NCBI GenBank assembly: GCA_019916065.1
Contig: CM034237.1
Location: 58,600,590-58,664,589, forward strand
Length of the DNA stretch: 64,000 nucleotides
From: Vitellaria paradoxa
Taxonomy: Eukaryota > Streptophyta > Magnoliopsida > Ericales > Sapotaceae
Reading direction: 5' to 3'
The translations under genes were made by a program, and so were the position numbers. Within the stretch, counting starts at the first letter, position 1, and each line of letters opens with the position of its first letter. A model generated the notes under the pieces. That model saw only the letters and a program-made list of their open reading frames with translations, did no database searches and had not been told where the DNA came from. Of the stretch, positions 47,755-60,006 are shown piece after piece.

Positions 47755-48290
47755 AGCTAAGAGAGATCCTGGGTGCAGATGGCTTACATCAGGAAATTAG
47801 GTTTCACTGGTCAATGGGATTGGGTTAAGATTAATTGGGTCACAGCAGTTGGGTAATTGGGTTATGGTCTAGTGTTCAAATCAATTGGCGTCAGGTCTTC
47901 GGCTGATAAGTCCAACGTCTCAATCCACACTAAATAATCCAACTAGAATTTAAATGGAGTTTTTGGAGGCCGGTCACTATTTATGAACTTATAAAGACTT
48001 AAGTCATACCCAAAAATCTTATTTGTGAATAAGTCACACTTGCAACAAAAAGACCAAAAAGGATATCACGCGTTTTTCACTACATTTCAAAACTGCCAGT
48101 TTTATCCAAAAATAGTGCACACTTTACTCATAACTTCCGTGACTTTCCATCTTCTTTATAAAGCAAGTAAAACTGATTTTTTGAAACAAAATCAAAACTG
48201 TTTGAGAAAAACCTAATTCCGTGACTTTCCATCTTCTTTACAAAACAAGCAAAACTGATTTTTGGAAACAAAATCAAAACTATTTAGGAA

Positions 48291-48448
48291 AACAGTACCA
48301 TATAATAAAACAATACCGCATAAAAAATAGTACCACATAATAAAACATTATCGCATAAAAACAGTACCGCATAAAAAACAGTACCACATAATAAAACAGT
48401 ACCGCATAAAAAAAGTACCGCATAATAAAATAGTACCTCATTAAAACA
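48291..48448. repeat. Short-period array of ACAGTACC-containing units
   Basis: About ten degenerate units of roughly 17-20 bp of the form ACAGTACCGCATAAAA, with alternating variants CAGTACCACATAATAAAA. The unit is unrelated to the neighbouring 146-bp repeat except for the octamer. Confidence 0.85.
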
Positions 48449-50010
48449 GCACCATTCTTTGCATGATATAGTCATGCGGTACTGTTTTTGAACGAGCATG
48501 CATCCTAAAAAAAACAGTACCGCAGGCATGTGGTACTGTCACACATGCGGTACTGTCGGTCATTCATTTGATATGTGAACTATTTTTGTGTTTACATGTG
48601 ATGTTTGCATGATAGAGTCACGCGGTACTATTTTTGAACGAGCATGCATCCTAAAAAAAAATAGTACCGCAAACATGTGGTACTATCACACATGCGGTAC
48701 TGTCGGTCATTCGTTTGATATGTGAACTATTTTTTGTGTTTACATGTGATGTTTGCATGATATAGTCATGCGGTACTGTTTTTGAACGAGCATGCATCCT
48801 AAAAAAAACAGTACCGCAGACATGTGGTACTGTCACACATACGGTACTGTCGGTCATTCGTTTGATATGTGAACTATTTTTGTGTTTACATGTGATGTTT
48901 GCATGATAGAGTCATGCGGTACTGCTTTTGAACGAGCATGCATCCTAAAAAAAACAGTACCGCAGACATGTGGTACTGTCACACATGCGGTACTGTCGGT
49001 CATTCGTTTGATATGTGAACTATTTTTTGTGTTTACATGTGATGTTTGCATGATATAGTCATGCAGTACTATTTTTGAACGAGCATGCATCCTAAAAAAA
49101 ACAGTACCGCAGACATGTGGTACTGTCACACATGCGGTACTGTCGGTCATTCGTTTGATATGTGAACTATTTTTGTGTTTACATGTGATGTTTGCATGAT
49201 AGAGTCATGCAGTACTGTTTTTGAACGAGCATGCATCCTAAAAAAAAATAGTACCGCAGACATGTGGTACTGTCACACATGCGGTACTGTCGGTCATTCG
49301 TTTGATATATAAACTATTTTTATGTTTACATGTGATGTTTCCATGATATAGTCATGCGGTACTATTTTTGAACGAGCATGCATCCTAAAAAAAACAGTAC
49401 CGCAGACATGTGGTACTGTCACACATGCGGTACTGTCGGTCATTCGTTTGATATGTGAACTATTTTTGTGTTTACATGTGATGTTTGCATGATAGAGTCA
49501 TGCAGTACTATTTTTGAATGAGCATGCATCCTGAAAAAAACAGTACCGCAGACATGTGGTACTGTCACACATGCGGTACTGTCAGTCATTTGTTTGATAT
49601 GTGAACTATTTTTGTGTTTACATGTGATGTTTGCATGATATAGTCATGCGGTACTGTTTTTGAACGAGCATGCATCCTAAAAAAAATAGTACCGCAGACA
49701 TGTGGTACTGTCACACATGCGGTACTGTCGGTCATTCGTTTGATATGTGAACTATTTTTGTGTTTACATGTGATGTTTGCATGATAGAGTCATGTGGTAC
49801 TGTTTTTGAAGGAGCATGCATCCTAAAAAAAACAGTACCGCAGACATGTGGTACTGTCACACATGCGGTGCTATTGGTTATTCGTTTGATATGTGAACTA
49901 TTTTTTGTGTTTACATGTGATGTTTGTATGATAGAGTCATGCGGTACTGTTTTTGAACGCGGTACTGTTTTTGAACGAGCATGCATCCTAAAAAAAACAG
50001 TACCGCAGTT
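48449..50010. repeat. 146-147-bp tandem array rich in GGTACTGT
   Basis: Eleven units are marked by AACGAGCATGCATCCT at 48491, 48637, 48785, 48931, 49078, 49224, 49371, 49517 (AATGAG), 49663, 49809 (AAGGAG) and 49956/49974. Each holds about three GGTACTGT (or close variants) and one ACAGTACCGC. GATATAGTCATG and GATAGAGTCATG variants alternate from unit to unit, showing a dimeric higher-order repeat of about 293 bp. Units are about 95 percent alike by eye. Frames within the array are repeat artefacts. Confidence 0.95.
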
Positions 50011-50417
50011 ATGTGTTTAAATACGTAATCCAGATCTGTATATATTCATTCGATCGACGTTAATCTCACTGCACAAACTCGCGTAATCCGTGTGTATTCC
50101 TTCGTATATAATCCTTTAACAGATTTTTATCTCACTATATCTTCATGCGATTGATAAGGAATGAAACAAAAACGGAAAACGTGATTCTCAGTTCCATAAT
50201 TTTCGGCAACTTCATCTCAGTTAATTATAAAAAAATGGCATTTAAGTCATATTATAAATTATATTTAAAACAAACTCATAGGACCCACTCAAAAGTATGA
50301 CTTAAATACAAAACTTTCTACATTAATGTGACTTAAAAGCAATACTTTTTTTGAGTGTGACTAATAACTTTAAAAGATTACCAAGTATGACTTGTATACA
50401 ATTTTCCGAATTTAAAT

Positions 50418-50846
50418 TGAGCCCAAATCCCTATCCAGACAAAATAACTCAGTTAAATTTAAATTAAACCAAACTCACAATTAAACCTCCGAAAATACCC
50501 AAGTAAATCTAAATAAATCTAAATTACTGTTAATTTGGTTATGGGTCATCACATAAAGTGAGTGAAAATGGATATTTTTTTAGAGGGGGAGACACGAAGG
50601 TATGAGAAGAGAAGATAGAGATATTAGTTTTATATGGAAAGGAAGAAAAATAATTAAAAATAAGAAAAATAATTGTTATCTCACATTAGCAAAAAAATTA
50701 GTTTATTGTTAAATTTCATTTGGAAGAATTAATGATGACTTATGCGTAATTAAATGACATGAAGAAAAATATGTAAATGTAATAAAAAATATGCACAACT
50801 TTTATCAGTAAGATATGAAAGAAAAAGAAAATTTTTACAATTAAAT
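50418..50846. other. Right flank of element 1
   Basis: It begins with GAGCCCAAATCC, which continues segment B sequence, and contains GTTAAATTTAAATTAAACC (near 50451), the empty site for element 2. No gene. Confidence 0.5.
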
Positions 50847-52376
50847 GTCCATTTGATAAAACTGTCAGTTTTTAGTTTCTGTGTTCAGTTTCTATGTTGA
50901 GCATTTTATTTTTTGTGTTCAATTTTTAATTTTTTGTTTTCATATATATAGTCGGAAAAGAAAACAAAAATTTAAAAACACGTTTGGCAATAATAATTGT
51001 TAGTTGATAGTTACAGTTCTTAATTAATTAAATTTAATAAATTTAATTATTTTAATTATATTAATTATTAAAAAATAATTTAATTCTATAAAAATAAAAT
51101 ATAATAAATATAATTTATTATAATTATTTTTAAAAATAATTTGATAGAATATATTTCCTGTTAATTAAAGTAATTAATTTAATTAACTTAATTTCAATTA
51201 ATTTAATTACTTAAATTTAATTGATTTAATTGATTATATTAATTAGATTTAATTATATTAATTTAATTATTTTTTCAAAATAATTTGATTCTATAAAAAT
51301 AAAATAAAATATATGCAATATAATTTAATTATATTATCTATTAAAAAAATTATATTGAATTATTTTTATATTAATTTAATTAATTTAATTTAATTATATA
51401 ATTAATTTAATTTAAATTAATTAAACGTATTTATTTTAATTATATCTTTACTAAAATAATTTAATTCAGTAAAAATAAATTAAATTTATTATATTATTAA
51501 TTAAATGTAATTTAATAAAATAATTTTATATTAATTTAACATATTAAATTCAATTATAATTAATATAATTTGGTTAATTAATATATTTAATATAATTTAC
51601 GTAATTAATATATTTAATATATTAAATTAATTATTGATAAAACTAATTATTAATTAAATTAAATTTAATATATTTTTACATAAATAAAAATAATATATTA
51701 TTAATTTTATATATTAATATAAGTAATATATATATTAATATAATTATATATATTAATATAATTTTATATATTAATATAAAATTAATATATTAATTTATAT
51801 TAATATAATAATATGTTATTATATATATTTTATATTAATATAATATATTATTATATATAATTATTATATATACTATTAATATTTATATTAATTTAATATA
51901 TATTAATATATTAATTTTATATATTAATTTAATATTTTTATATTAAATAATAATATATATTTTTAATATTTTAAATTAATATATTATTTTTAATATTTTT
52001 ATATATTAATTTAATATATTAATATATTTTATATATTAATTAAATATTTTTGTATTAAATAATAATATATTTGGTGGTGACCGGAGATGAGTGGAAGGTA
52101 GTAGTGGCGGTGGCCGATATTGGTAACAACTAGTGGATGATAGTAATTAATGGTTGTAACTAGTAGTAGTTGTATAAGAAATTAAAAACTGAAAATGAAA
52201 ATTTGAGAAAACACATTTTCAATGTTTTCATAATTTTTAAAAATTTTGAAAACAGTTTTCATTTTTTTGAAAACTAAAAATTGAAGACAAATTTACCAAA
52301 CGCGTTTTCGTGTTCAATTTAAAAAAATTAAAATAAAAATAAAAAATTGAAAACAAAATGATTGCCAAACAGGACC
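50847..52376. mobile_element. Possible MITE-like element with a 1.1-kb AT-only core
   Basis: The left end GTCCATTTGATAAAACTG and the reverse complement of the right end, GTCCTGTTTGGCAATCATT, are similar, followed on both sides by TTTTYAATTTTTAATTT-like sequence. TAAATG flanks both ends. The core (51000-52070) is almost pure A/T with many ATATTAATATAATT palindromes. No coding capacity. Whether core and ends are one element is uncertain. Confidence 0.4.
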
Positions 52377-53796
52377 TAAATGATGGAGAATTATTTTTTT
52401 TTTTTTTTTGTAGAGATAAATAGGTGAGAGGGGAAAAAGAGAAAGAGAGGGAAAAAGAGGCAGCAATGCCAGAGTCAGAAATTAATTTCAAATAAAAAAA
52501 TTAAAAAAAATTATGAGACGCACCGTGCGAGCCAAAAATCCATCACTCAGTATTCAATGCGAAAAAGATAAATTTTTCCCATTTGGGTTTCGTTTGGTTT
52601 GCAAACAAACTCTAAAAAATTATATAAATCTCTGTTAATTTTATATCACATCAATTTTTTCTTTCACTGCACGCATTACGAACTCTCAATTTACCTCACT
52701 CCAAACTCACCTTGAGATGAGAGAGGGGAAGGGGATTGAATTCAATTGGCAGAGAACTCACAGTGCCTCGTTAGTTTAGTCCGAGAATTCCCCACCCTCA
52801 TATAGTGTGACACCCTTTGCACTAAAAGAAATATAAGAAGAAGAATGAGAAAAAATAAAGAGAGCTGGGGATCCAAGAATACAAGAGAGAATATAAATAA
52901 TATATTAGATATGCATTATAATAAGGTAAGACAGGAGACGGAATTTAAGTTTGAAGAGAGTAAGAGAAAATACATTTTTAGTGGGAATAATGAAGAGGGT
53001 TGGGAAGCGTCCGTGAAAGGAATGTTAAGACATAATTATCATAGTCGAAGCAAGCATCAAATCGGCAAGGGTGTTAGCTCATTGTTTATTGGTTGAACTG
53101 ATTTGCTGAAGTCATAAATATAATTTATTTAACGATACATTTAATCTATTTTTTTAAGTATAAAAAAACTACAATATATGCTTATGTGTCAGTTTAACGT
53201 GAGGGTATAGGGACTAAGGGAGTGAAAAAAATTATTAGAGTAACTATTAACTCCTTTTACATGAGTTTAGGATTAGAGTAAGCGTTAATTAAAAATAATA
53301 TTTATCATCAAAATAAGGGTAAATATTATCCTTGGGGGAGATAGAGTATTAGGGTGCAATAACTAAAATTTATATTTCTCTTACCCTTTCTTCTACACTC
53401 TCTTTATTCCTTTGAAAATTAATTTCTAATAATTATTATAAAATAATAATTTATTTATTAAATAAATTTATTTTATTAAATTTAATTAAATTTATAATAA
53501 AGATGATTTATTTTCACACAATTAAAATTAAATACTATTAAAAAAATAAACTACTATTAAAAGTAATTACTTTATTAAATTAATATTATTTTTATTAAAT
53601 CATAATTTATTATTCAATTGGTTTTTTCATTAAAATAATAATTTATTATTAAAATGATTTATTTAATTAATTAATATTTATTTTCAATAAATAAAAATTA
53701 AAATTACTTTAATAAATTATGTTTTAGTTAATAATAATTTCATGATGTAAAATTTTTATAATTATTAAATTATAAAATTTATTGATATAAAAAAAA
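52377..53796. other. Intergenic DNA, partly palindromic AT-rich
   Basis: No gene supportable. One frame at 52845-53096 is open for 83 codons but has no recognisable domain and a composition like its surroundings. The stretch 53220-53790 resembles the foldback family at 33.4-34.1 kb. Confidence 0.4.
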
Positions 53797-56652
53797 AACA
53801 GTATTGGCTTGGGAGTGAAGAATGTTTGTCACTTTCTATCTGTATTTCATGAAAAAGACGTGCTTATATAGTTAATTTAATTATAAATTTGATAAGCCTT
53901 TGATTAATTGCTATAATTAAAAGTTGTGTTAAAGTGAAATTTAGTTAAACATTTTAGATATGCAAAATATAATTTATTCGTAATTAAATATTATCATAAA
54001 ATCATGGAAGATTAAAAAGAGAAATAAATAAAAATAAGAAATGAATTTACTTTGATAAAAAATATTAGCCAGTTTCAGAAGAAAGAAAGAAAAAAAAAAA
54101 AAAAAGAGGAAAAGGAAAAGATAAAAATAATTAACCGCAAAAAAAGCCGTGTATCGCGTGTGGAATAAAAGATGCCGACTTTGGCAATGATTGTGCTGTG
54201 GGTGATGGGATGGGGAAAAAAGAGACAGAGGGTGTTTGGAAAAAGAAAAAGGAATAAATGGAAACAAGAAGTACCAAGGAAGGAATTCAAAAGACGACAT
54301 AGGACGGCTTCACGTGCGCACAGCTTGTATGACTTCAAAAAGATATGAAGAGAAAAAGTAAAAAATTCTTGCGTGTACACATTACCCCTGTCTGTTTGTC
54401 TCCTTGAAAATATCAAAAAAAATTATAATAAACATGTTATCCCATGATTAGTAGAAGTTATAATTTGGTAATTTATACATTAAATGAAAAATTAATTCTT
54501 TTTTTAAATTTTTAATAAAATACAGTGTTTTAAACGTACGCTCATATATGAATATATATGAATACGAAGAGCGTGCAATGATTGGTTGTTTGGTTGAAAA
54601 AAAAGTTGAGAGAAAAGTACAGTAAAAATATAAAAATATTGAATAAAAGTGATATGTGTTAAAATTTTATTGAAGAAAAATATAGAAATTAGTTAAAATT
54701 TAGTGATTTTTGGTATTTTTTGATCGGTCAAATAGGACCGATGTAATAATTTTTTTTGTTTAAAATTATTATTTAAAATTATGAAAAAGAACAGTACCTT
54801 AATCTTTTCACAGAAAAAAAAAAAACTGTTCAAACTTGGGCAATTCCATATTTTCCATTTGTGATGACAATGGAAGTAGCATGAGGCACGATTCTTCTCC
54901 TAATCCTATCCCACAAAGTACCGCTCCACCGCTGCCCGTGTTTGCTGATAAATACCCCGTTGGGGTTGTCCCTAATTCCCCACCCAACCCTATTAATATT
55001 AATAATACTTTATTATTTTATTTTTAAAAATAAAACAATAAAAAATATATACAAATTAGTTATTAATTGAAGTAACAAAAAATAGAAATATACATATAAA
55101 ATGATAAAAAAATTAACACTAATATTTTAATTTCTTAATATATAAAATGAAATTAATATAAAATATTTTTATAATTGTAAATCTAATCGAGATGAGGTAG
55201 AAAATTCTATCATAATCCCTCATCAAATATTATTGGATATTAGTTTTTTCGTTTCGGTTTCATTGAATTGAAAATCTCGTTTTAATGGGATTCTCGTAGA
55301 TAGGTAAAGGTGAATTTATACATTATAGTAAATATGATGATACTGTAATTCCTTATATTTTTAGTATCAAAAGATAATCATAATTTGAATATACTCTAAT
55401 GTTATTGAAAATTTCATTCTTATTTTATAATTGATTTCAATAATTTTATGTGTTAGGAGACAGAATATAGCCTCCCAAATGTTGGCCGCAAAAGAGAGTC
55501 ACTTAGTGAAATTAGTACATTATGAAATGTTTTAGCTAATTATCGGATAAATTATTTTAAATTACTATCCCAAAGTGTGATGAATTTTATAATTATAACA
55601 TTTATCTATCTTTCAAGATACTTGGATGAAAATAGAAGTCATTTTATTGTGAAAATCGTCGTATGAAATATCTTTTCATTTCGAGTATCTGAGTTGAAAA
55701 AACCTAACAAAGAATTTTTTATTTTTTTTAATTTCATATTATGGATGTATTTTTCATAATCAAAAGTCACAATGTGTTTATGTCAAATAATTATTTTTTT
55801 CTAAATATGTTTTTTTAAATTAATAGATAATTATTATGTCGTAATCCAATACTACTGACATGTATCAATTTGACACTTAAATACGTTTAATTTTATTTTA
55901 TTTTTTATAATAAACATGTAACATTTTGGGGATTGATAAAAACATGTCTTATTATTATTTAAAATAAACACGTAACACATGTTGAATAGGTGTGATATTG
56001 TTTTTTATAGGCACATGTACTTATTATTTACTTAAGAAATACTTTATTTAAAAGTGTCAAAAATCTATCAAAATGTATATTATTTTGTAAATAAACACTA
56101 ATCACGTCCTTATTAAATCTTATTAAGACTAGTTGGATATCTATTGAAATAAAATTTATTATTTTTATTTTTTAAATTAAATGCTCAAGAAGATATCTTA
56201 ACTATTAACACTTGTCGTTTTTCTTACCAAGCATCACCTTGTTCATTCTAACCCTAAACAAGCCACATAAAGTACATACATCCTTCCCGCATACTTTTAC
56301 CCCTAAACAAGTCATGTGTGTGCTTCTTGTTAAATCTTTCACTTCAAAAAGAAAAAAAAAAAAAAAAAGAGGCCCCAAGTAGGCCTCGAGTATAAATTAA
56401 TTGTCCTTTTATTCTTCCACCCTTAACAAGCCCCAAGTGGGTCTTATTTACATGACTTTTTTTTTTTTTTCCCCTGGAGCCCGTTACCCTAATTAATAAG
56501 CAAAGCCGAATGTATCACATGCCCTTTCAATTGTTCTTTTACCCTTTTTAAGTCACAAGTAGCTCCTGTACCTTTTCATTTATTAAGGCCATCATCCTTT
56601 TGTCTCGCTCACTCTAGCACTCACCTGGCATGCATGCTGTTTTATTTTGAGT

Positions 56653-56696
<44 letters not shown>

Positions 56697-58411
56697 GTAA
56701 AATAAACCTATGTGAAAAACGGTAAAAATCAAAATTATTAATTAAAAGAGACGATATTTAATAAATGTGCAAAATTTGATCACATTTTAGAAATATTAAT
56801 TTGAAAATTTTGTATAAAAAGTATTCAAAAAAATATAGAAAGAATGAGAAAATATGTTTTCCATACGAAACGACAGAAAAACAATCAAAGTAGAAAGAAA
56901 AATAAAAATAGTTTTGATCATTGAGCAAAGTTAACAATTGAAAATATTTCAAATTTAAAATTTTGTGCTTCTTTATTATATAAATGACACAAAGAGTATA
57001 AAAGTGTATGCGTTTAAAATTTAAGTATTAGGCACATTAAAATTAAAATTTTAATTTAAATGTTTATTTTATAAATTTTTAAAGAAAATTAAAGTTTAGA
57101 TATCATTTTTTTTAAATAAAAAAAAATTTGTTGATTTTGTCTAATATTTATCCGTATATTATTTAATAAATGTATAAAATTTTATTATTTATTACAAATA
57201 TTATCACATTTTTTATAATATTAATTTAGAAACTTTTATATATAAAAAATATTAAAAAAATAAGAAGAGTTAGAAATTATATTTTCATGTGAAATGATCC
57301 AAAAACAATCAAAGTATGAAGATAAAAAACTAATTTTAACTATTGAATAAATTTAATTATTGAAAATATATAAATATCAAATCATGAGTTATATTATTAT
57401 ATAAAACATAACAATTTTATACTGTGTTGTAGAAGGGTACATGGTGCACTTTAAAAATAAAAGAGCTCGTCGAGATATTATTTAATTATCCTAACCTAAA
57501 ATTTTAGGTACATATATGTATAATTTTTTTTCTTTAATTTGTTTTTAGTCTCTCAATTTCGCTCGTAACACCAAATTTTTAATTACAATAATTTAAATTA
57601 ATCTAATCTTTCTTTAAATTAATACTTTTGTCGACCAATTGGCTGGTAAATACTAATATTTTGTTGGCTAAATTTTGGTCACTAAAAGATAAATTTTTCT
57701 TAACTAAGTATGTTTTGACCGCCAAACGTCTATCTTTTAGCGACTAAAATTTTGTTGTGAAGACATACATTTATCAAGTAAATTTATTTTTAGTCGTTAA
57801 TATTTTCTGCGACTAAATTTTATCAATCATTTGGTGATTAAATTATGTGTGGCCGGTAATACTATTGTGACCAATTTTTTGGCCGCTAAAAGTGTTGATG
57901 GTTGCGGTGGAAGATCATCCTACCTCTCCTAGCAACTCGCCAAAGTTCCAACTTCACCAAGCACCGGGTTCCCATCCACACAATCCTTTTCATACTCTTC
58001 GCCTCTCTTTCTCCTCTTTCTTCTCGTCCCCCAATCGAGCAAAACCATTTCCCATAATCAGAAAGGCAAATCTAATACGTACACAAGGGTCTTCAGGTAA
58101 TGCACCAGAAAAAGGAACACTTGCAATGAATAAACTTAAATGTAAATGGCCACTTGTACGGATAGTTCCATGCTACAGGAGCTAAGAGGGATCCTGGGTG
58201 CAGATGGCTTACATCAGGAAATTGGGTTTGACTGGTCAATGGGATTGGGTTAAGATAAATTGGGTCACAGCAGTTGGGTAATTGGGTTATGGTCTAATGT
58301 TCAAATCAATTGGCGTCTAAGTCCAACGTCTCAATCCACACTAAACAATCCAACTAGAATTTAAATTTAGCCCAAATCCCTATCCAGACAAAATAACTCA
58401 GTTAAATTTAA
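53797..58411 (+). repeat. Segment C of the segmental duplication
   Basis: The first 70 bp match 42885-42960. From 54310 to 57540 it matches segment A (25.3-27.6 kb), and from 56752 to 58411 it matches segment B. It serves as the empty-site reference for four insertions in B. It ends where element 2 begins. An isolated ACAGTACC lies at 54791. An (AT)n microsatellite is at about 56661-56688. Confidence 0.8.
57892..58185 (+). other. Conserved short reading frame in segment C
   Basis: Counterpart of the frame at 46763-46996, here open for 97 codons because the downstream part lacks the copy-B insertion and stop. It reads EDHPTSPSNSPKFQLHQAPG and later PNRAKPFPIIRKA. No domain recognised; status as for its partner. 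Confidence 0.3.
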
Positions 58412-58889
58412 GGGGATTTTGGAGGCCGATCACAATTTATAGACTTTTAAGGATTTAAGTTATACTCTTAAAAATTATTTGTGAATAAGTCATATTTGCA
58501 ACGAAAAGACAAAAAAGGATCTCGCGCATCTTTCACTCACAAAACCTGTTATTTGAAAACTCCCCTGTTTTATCGGAAACATTCCGCGACTTTCCAACTT
58601 CTTCACAAATCATCTGAAAACTAATCAAACCTTCTTCCAAATAAAGCCTCAATCGATCCTTAACTTTTCGCCGAGCAAATCCACACATTACAGTCCTTCG
58701 CAATAAACAAGTACTATTTTTGATTAAAGGTACTATTTAGGGTTTTTCGATAAAACACATATCGAGGGTTTGAATATTTATTGTGTGGTACTGTTTAGGA
58801 TTTTCGATTATCTTTCTAATAACAGGTTTTGTGGTACTGTATTATGTATTTAGTTTCTCCTAAAACGTATAATCGTCGCTATTTTTACA

Positions 58890-59930
58890 ATAGCCTAATA
58901 TGAAACAGTACTGCAGACATGTGGTACTGTCATACATGCGGTACTATCGGTTATTCTTTTGATATTTGCAACTATTTTTATGTTTACATGTGAAGTTTAC
59001 ATTATAGAGTCATGCGGTACTGTTTTTTGCATCATTGAGTCATGCGGTACTGTTTTTGAACGAGCATGCATCCTTAAAAAAAACAATACCACAGACATGT
59101 GATACTGTCATACATGCGGTACTGTCTCTCATTCGTTTGATATGTGAACTATTTTTGTATTTAAATATTATGTTTGCATGATAGAGTCATGCGGTACTGT
59201 TTTTGAACGAGCATGCATCCTTAAAAAAAAACAGTACCGCAGACATGTGACACTGTCATACATGCTGTACTGTCGGTCATTCGTTTGATATGTGAACCAT
59301 TTTTGTGTTTAAATATGATGTTTGCATGATACAGTCATGCGGTACTATTTTGAACGTGCATGCATCCTTAAAAAAAAACAGTACCGCAGACATGTGACAC
59401 TGTCATACATGCTGTACTGTCGGTCATTCGTTTGATATGTGAACCATTTTTGTGTTTAAATATGATGTTTGCATGATAGAGTCATGCGGTACTGTTTTGA
59501 ACGTGCATGCATCCTTAAAAAAAAACAATACCGCATGATGTGGTACTGTCATACATGCGGTACTGTATGTTGTTTCATTGGATGTGTGATTCTTTTCTTT
59601 GTTTAATAGTGCTTTTTGCATGATATAATCATTCGGTACTGTTTTTGAGAAGCAAGCATATTGTGGTACTGTTTTTGCACGTGCATGCATCCTTAACAAA
59701 AACAGTACCGTAGACTATGGTACTGTCATACATACGGTACTGTCAGTCATTCGTTTGATATATGAACCATTTTTGTGTTTAAATATGATATTTGCATGAT
59801 AGAGTCACGTGGTACTGTTTTGAACGTGCATGCATCATTAAAAAAAATAGTACCACATGATGTGGTACTGTCAGACATGCGGTACTGTTATAGAAGTGGT
59901 ACTGTATCTAGATGAGCTTGCATTTTATCT
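58890..59930. repeat. Diverged 147-bp GGTACTGT array in the first intron or leader of element 2
   Basis: Units are marked by AACG..CATGCATCC at 59059, 59206, 59353, 59500, about 59677 and 59823. They are homologous to the 146-bp units of element 1 but less alike among themselves (for example GACACTGT and TGTACTGT variants). Confidence 0.9.
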
Positions 59931-60006
59931 CTAACAGAAAACAAATGTTACGAATTACAGGTATTGCAATCACGCTCATACAAAATCAAACATGGTGAAC
60001 ATCTAG

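Larger units (their letters stand above)
42885..47955 (+). repeat. Segment B of a segmental duplication
   Basis: This shares ordered, same-strand homology with segment C (53797-58411). Anchors include TTGGCTTGGGAGTGAAGAAT, a long match of 43170-43990 with 56752-57557, GCTCGTAACACCAAATTTTT, and 46440-47945 with 57563-58370. Similarity is high by eye. Segment B also carries insertions absent from C: a MITE (42970-43163), a CACTA-type element, a hAT-type element and a TIR-less element. The flank after the last insertion resumes at 50408 (GCCCAAATCCCTATCCAGAC). The stretches 43170-43560 and 43570-43990 are themselves diverged tandem copies. Confidence 0.85.
47956..50407. mobile_element. TIR-less Mutator-like (VANDAL-like) element 1, motif array only
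   Basis: GAATTTAAAT lies on both sides (47946-47955 and 50408-50417). Segment C has the uninterrupted sequence (AACTAGAATTTAAATTTAGCCC near 58350), so 47956-50407 is a 2452-bp insertion with a 9-10 bp target duplication, as made by Mutator-like transposases. The ends GGAGTTTTTGGAGGCC and, reversed, GGAAAATTGTATACAAG share only GGA, so there is no ordinary terminal inverted repeat. AAGTCATAC-type subterminal motifs occur near both ends. The left 180 bp is homologous to the start of element 2 at 58412. Everything between is motif arrays, and no gene is left, so it must be mobilised in trans. Confidence 0.82.

Noticed and set aside
48291..50010. Regular repeats that could suggest a CRISPR array
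   Set aside because: Units are contiguous tandem copies without unique spacers, the window is plant nuclear DNA, and there are no cas genes. It is an array inside a transposon.
48449..50010. Centromeric satellite (147-bp monomer)
   Set aside because: The array is only 1.6 kb, is bounded by a target duplication within an element, and related units occur as introns of a gene. A centromere would need far longer arrays.
48284..50020. Several reading frames of 60-98 codons within the array, on both strands
   Set aside because: All are translations of the repeat unit and repeat the same peptide (VPHVCGTVFF and similar). None has an independent start context or domain.
52845..53096. 83-codon frame in the plus strand
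   Set aside because: It starts at an ATG, but the peptide has no recognisable domain and the base composition equals its flanks. Not enough to call a gene.
53974..54416. Two overlapping minus-strand frames of 108-113 codons
   Set aside because: Phe/Ser-rich peptides from poly-A/purine runs, in different frames over the same DNA. They match no family, and the equivalent part of segment A is not open.
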